Assembly (NCBI GenBank): GCA_965372355.1 | Contig: CBDVBZ010000156.1 | Coordinates: 1-7,281 of the forward strand | DNA: 7,281 nt | DNA from: CBDVBZ01 sp965372355 | GTDB taxonomy: Bacteria; Krumholzibacteriota; Krumholzibacteriia; WVZY01 | Reading direction: 5' to 3' | Part shown: in pieces, positions 4,292-7,281 of the stretch | Layout of the letters: each line of letters opens with the position of its first letter | Position numbering within the stretch: the first letter of the stretch is position 1 | The notes under the pieces: generated by a model | What the model was told of the DNA's origin: nothing | The model's input: the letters and a program-made list of their open reading frames with translations, nothing else | Databases searched by the model: none | Made by a program: the position numbers and the translations under genes

Positions 4292-6807
4292 ATCATCACC
4301 CTAGACAAAACCGTCGTTTGATCCGTCGCCTGCAGCGCTTTTCTCTCCGTCTCGCCGTCATGTTTGCGCTCCTTCCAATCTCAGTGTCGCGGGCCGGCGA
4401 GCTGGCGTACCCACTCAACGTTCTCGAAGACGTTGGAAGCTTCACTTTCTATGTGAACGAGGAGGTCCTGGTCCGGGGGAGCTTCGAGTGGCGAAAAGAC
4501 GGAACGTTGAAGAGCAACTACACACTTACGGTGGCCGGTCAGGCCGCCTCGACAAGCATGGACATCACCGTAGACGACAGTGGGATCTGGACCGCGATCG
4601 ACATGGAGGCGCCGACGGGACCCGTCCAAATCGTCCGGGAAGGCGATGTGGTGAAAATCACCAGCAGTGGCGGCACGAAGACGGTCAATCTCCGCCCCGG
4701 GACGATCCTGTTCGAGAACTTCACACCTTCGCTCATGAGTCAGGCGGTGATCGCCTTCGATCAGGAAGCTGGCGGCAAGCAGACCTTCCCGCTCTTCATC
4801 ATACCCAGCGTTGTGATGGATGCCTCACTCGAGAGGCTCGAGACGGTGGAACGAAACGTCATGGGTTCCTGGCAGAGGTTCACTCTGTATCGCTACAGCT
4901 TGCCCGGTGTAGACGTCATCGTATGGGTGGATGAGGAGAATCGTGTTTGCTTTGGAGACGTCCCCGCTCAGCACGGGGCTTACGTACGGGATGGTTACGA
5001 GTCTCTGCAATCCAAGAAAGAACCGGATTCACTGATCTCACAGGCCGACTTCGAGGTCACGGTGGTACGGGACGTCGGCGTTCCAATGCGAGATGGGCTC
5101 CAACTCACGACCGATATCTACCGGCCTGATGCGAAGGGAACATTCCCGGTCATCCTTGTTCGGACGCCTTACAAGAAAGAGATGGATGAGCTTCAGGCAA
5201 AGTACTTCGCACGCCGGGGATATGTCTATGCCGTCCAGGACTGCCGCGGGCGTTTTTCGTCCCCGGGCGAGTGGGAGCCATTCTTCAACGAGCCTCGCGA
5301 CGGCTACGATACGATCGAATGGCTGGCCGTTCAGCCCTGGTGCAACGGGAAAGTAGGAATGATCGGGGGGTCCTATCTCGGCTGGGTTCAGTGGTGGGCG
5401 GCCCGCGAAAACCCGCCGCATCTCGCTACGATCATTCCCAACGTCTCGCCGCCCGACCCCTACTTCAACATTCCATACGAGTATGGGGCCTTCTTCATGT
5501 GGGGAGCCATTTGGTGGGCCGACGTTCTCGAGAAGGAAGCGACCGCCGATATTACCGGCAAGGCCTTCAAGGAGATCATGGATAAGAAGTACGCGAAGCT
5601 CCTGCGTCACCTGCCGGTCATCGACTTAGACGAGATTGTTTTGGGAAAGAAAAACCGCTACTGGCGGGAGTGGATACGTCATCCCGACAACGACGAATAC
5701 TGGGCTAGGGCGAGCTTCCTCGACCATCTAGCGGACGCCGACATTCCCGTCTACCACCAATCCGGCTGGTTCGACGGCGACGGCATCGGATCCAAGCTCA
5801 ACTACGCGGCGATGGCCAAGCACGGCCACAAGAATCAGAAGCTCGTGCTGGGTCCGTGGGGCCACACGACAACGGCGACGCGCCGGGGTCCAAGAGAGAC
5901 GGACTTCGGCCCCAGTGCCATCGTCGATCTCCAGCAGAGCTACTTGCGATGGTTCGATCGTTGGCTAAAAGGCATCGATAACGGTATCGACAAGGAGCCA
6001 CTCGTGTCCCTCTTTGTCATGGGGACCAACAAGTGGCTGACCGGCGACACGTACCCCCTGCCCGAGACCAGATTCAGCAGATTCTACCTGGCAAGCAAAG
6101 GGAATGCGAATACCTCAGCCGGCGACGGATGGCTGGATACGTCAGCGCCGGCAGCAGGCGTCGCGGCGTTCGACGCGTACTCCTATGATCCTGATGATCC
6201 GACGCCCGATCCTTACTTTTACGTCGATCCACAGGATCTCCTCGAAGAGGAACAAGGAACGAAGAAGGACGTCTCGGTCGAGGAGGAACGACGCAGGCGG
6301 CTCGCCTATCACGCCGACGTCGATAGCGCGCGGACCGACATCCTGGTTTACGAAACGGCGCCTCTGGAAGAGCCGCTTACGATTGCCGGTCCCGTATCCA
6401 CCGTTTTGTACGCGAGCTCTTCGGCGAAGGACACGGATTGGTTCGTTCGGCTCACCATGGTGGACGAGGAGGAAAACATCTTTCCCCTGGTTCAAGGCGT
6501 GATACGCGCCAGGTACCGTGAGTCCTTCGACACGCCAAAGAAGCTCAAGCCCGGTAAGGTCTATGAGTATCACATCGACTTGTGGCAAACGGGTATCACG
6601 GTTCCTAGGGGATCCAGGCTGCGCGTCGAGGTGTGTTCCGCTCGGTTCCCTACATTCTCGAGGAATCTCAACACCGGGGGCCATAACGAAACCGAAACCA
6701 AGTTTGTGACGGCGAAGCAGAAGGTCTATCACGACAGGGAGCATCCGTCGCACATTCTGTTACCCGTTATTCAGGATCCGGACTTCCGGGCGTCCCTCGG
6801 CGAATGA
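4288..6807 (+). CDS. Exported CocE/NonD-family (peptidase S15-like) serine hydrolase
   Basis: This 839-residue alpha/beta hydrolase belongs to the family of cocaine esterase, alpha-amino acid ester hydrolases, glutaryl-7-ACA acylase and X-Pro dipeptidyl peptidases, which cleave ester or amide bonds. Residues 1-36 are a signal peptide with a very basic start (RQNRRLIRR) and a hydrophobic core ending near SRA-GE. Residues 37-245 are an extra beta-rich domain that I cannot name. The hydrolase core begins at about 256 (VTVVRDVGVPMRDG). It contains the likely oxyanion Tyr295 (RTPYKK), nucleophile Ser362 (GGSYLG), Asp496 (GWFDGDG) and His526 (LGPWGH). A helical cap lies between about 400 and 475. 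The C-terminal jelly-roll domain (about 590-835) shows the family signatures DILVYETAPL, GPVSTVLYASS and RFPTFSRNLNTGG. A charged segment (650-672) interrupts the linker. The start follows from AGGAGG and the signal peptide. The gene lies 74 bases after the membrane protein gene and is probably under the same repressor. The substrate cannot be told from sequence: peptide, amino ester or beta-lactam-like compounds are all possible. Confidence 0.92.
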   Translation: MNHHPRQNRRLIRRLQRFSLRLAVMFALLPISVSRAGELAYPLNVLEDVGSFTFYVNEEVLVRGSFEWRKDGTLKSNYTLTVAGQAASTSMDITVDDSGIWTAIDMEAPTGPVQIVREGDVVKITSSGGTKTVNLRPGTILFENFTPSLMSQAVIAFDQEAGGKQTFPLFIIPSVVMDASLERLETVERNVMGSWQRFTLYRYSLPGVDVIVWVDEENRVCFGDVPAQHGAYVRDGYESLQSKKEPDSLISQADFEVTVVRDVGVPMRDGLQLTTDIYRPDAKGTFPVILVRTPYKKEMDELQAKYFARRGYVYAVQDCRGRFSSPGEWEPFFNEPRDGYDTIEWLAVQPWCNGKVGMIGGSYLGWVQWWAARENPPHLATIIPNVSPPDPYFNIPYEYGAFFMWGAIWWADVLEKEATADITGKAFKEIMDKKYAKLLRHLPVIDLDEIVLGKKNRYWREWIRHPDNDEYWARASFLDHLADADIPVYHQSGWFDGDGIGSKLNYAAMAKHGHKNQKLVLGPWGHTTTATRRGPRETDFGPSAIVDLQQSYLRWFDRWLKGIDNGIDKEPLVSLFVMGTNKWLTGDTYPLPETRFSRFYLASKGNANTSAGDGWLDTSAPAAGVAAFDAYSYDPDDPTPDPYFYVDPQDLLEEEQGTKKDVSVEEERRRRLAYHADVDSARTDILVYETAPLEEPLTIAGPVSTVLYASSSAKDTDWFVRLTMVDEEENIFPLVQGVIRARYRESFDTPKKLKPGKVYEYHIDLWQTGITVPRGSRLRVEVCSARFPTFSRNLNTGGHNETETKFVTAKQKVYHDREHPSHILLPVIQDPDFRASLGE

Positions 6808-6841
6808 GGCTTGCAACTGCAGATTGTCTTCCGCGCGTGAC

Positions 6842-7281
6842 TCAACGGATGAGCGTTATCTTGCGCGATACAATCACGCTTCCCGTTCTCACCCTGCAGA
6901 AGTAGACGCCCGATCGGGACGCCAGTCCGTCGTTATTGCGACCATCCCAGCGGAAGTGCATCAGTCTCTGGCTTGCATTTCCGGCGAAGAGATCGCGCAC
7001 CTTGCCACCCCGCACGTCGTAAATCGTCACCTCAATCGGCCCCGTCGTCGGAAGCGACAGCATGATTTGCATGGACTGGCCGGTCTCAAGTGGATTGGGA
7101 AAAGCGCGGAGTGAAAATGACGGCACCTCGCCGCCCGGTTCGACGGCTGTGATCCGGTCGATGCCGAGGACAGCTCCAACCACGCGTGGATCCAACCGAG
7201 GAAAGAGATCCTCGCGATCTGACGAGAAGCCGCCGTGCTCCATGAAGTGCAGGTTGTAGTACGGGACGTCCACGGATGTGT
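6842..7281 (-). CDS. C-terminal part of a secreted protein with FlgD-like/T9SS-type sorting domain (partial)
   Basis: Only the 3' end of this gene is in the window. The frame is open to the right edge at 7281, and a GTG at 7273 is probably internal. The last 90 residues (6845-7114) form a beta-sandwich C-terminal domain: FSLRAFPNPLETGQS, then LPTTGPIEVTIYDVRGGKVRDL, then FRWDGRNNDG, SGVYFCRV and the closing RKITLIR. This order (PNP, IYDxxG, WDGxxxxG, SGVYF, RKI) is typical of FlgD-like Ig domains and of type IX secretion C-terminal sorting domains, which sit at the end of large secreted or surface enzymes. The visible upstream part (VDVPYYNLHFMEHGG, LDPRVVGAVLGID) does not identify the enzyme. 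The gene converges on the hydrolase gene with only 34 bases between the stops and no clear terminator. Whether a type IX secretion system exists in this genome cannot be judged here. Confidence 0.8.
   Translation of the reverse strand, partial: TSVDVPYYNLHFMEHGGFSSDREDLFPRLDPRVVGAVLGIDRITAVEPGGEVPSFSLRAFPNPLETGQSMQIMLSLPTTGPIEVTIYDVRGGKVRDLFAGNASQRLMHFRWDGRNNDGLASRSGVYFCRVRTGSVIVSRKITLIR

Noticed and set aside
4288..4395. Twin-arginine (Tat) signal in the hydrolase
   Set aside because: The N-terminus has RR pairs (RRLIRR), but the S/T-RRxFLK pattern is absent. A Sec-type signal with a basic start fits better.
6808..6841. Terminator between the hydrolase gene and the right-edge gene
   Set aside because: The 34 bases contain only a 4-bp TGCA/TGCA repeat and no T-run.
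1..7281. CRISPR array, tRNA or rRNA gene
   Set aside because: I saw no regularly spaced direct repeats, no cloverleaf-like segment with a T-loop motif and no rRNA-like conserved stretches. Nearly all of the window is explained by protein-coding genes.

Overview
The window looks like bacterial chromosomal DNA of moderately high GC content. Shine-Dalgarno sites are clear and both strands carry compact genes. The best lineage hint is the minus-strand protein at the right edge. It ends in a FlgD-like/type IX-secretion-like C-terminal domain, which is common in Bacteroidetes-related and several uncultured phyla. Together with secreted hydrolases and Yip1-type membrane proteins, this suggests an uncultivated environmental lineage. 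That is inference, because no rRNA or marker gene is present.

Layout. Positions 1-293 are mostly non-coding, with one 7-bp hairpin. Two plus-strand genes for exported proteins follow: a small protein of unknown function with a His/Glu/Pro-rich tail (294-791) and a secreted transglutaminase-like cysteine protease-fold protein with a TTG start (913-1923). A Yip1-family membrane protein (2001-2534, minus) converges on them. The roughly 380 bases between the Yip1 start and the next gene hold a decayed transposase fragment (about 2618-2713), then a sigma70-type promoter overlapped by a perfect 8+8-bp inverted repeat (2872-2894).

That promoter opens a likely operon. It starts with a YtrA-type GntR repressor (2916-3323) and a seven-helix membrane protein whose ATG overlaps the repressor stop (3320-4213). 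Then comes a possible 23-codon leader ORF (4220-4291), whose stop overlaps the ATG of an 839-residue exported CocE/NonD (peptidase S15-like) serine hydrolase (4288-6807). The hydrolase has Ser362, Asp496 and His526 in the expected motifs and an extra N-terminal domain of about 200 residues. The 3' end of a secreted or surface protein gene (6842-7281, minus) faces the hydrolase.

The most interesting unit is the repressor-operator-membrane protein-hydrolase cassette. YtrA-type regulators usually control ABC transporters or small membrane proteins that respond to cell-envelope antibiotics. Here the regulator sits with an unidentified membrane protein and an exported esterase/amidase-type enzyme, and no ATPase gene is in view. 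A reasonable hypothesis is a small-molecule-inducible envelope or detoxification module. The sequence does not show the ligand or the substrate.
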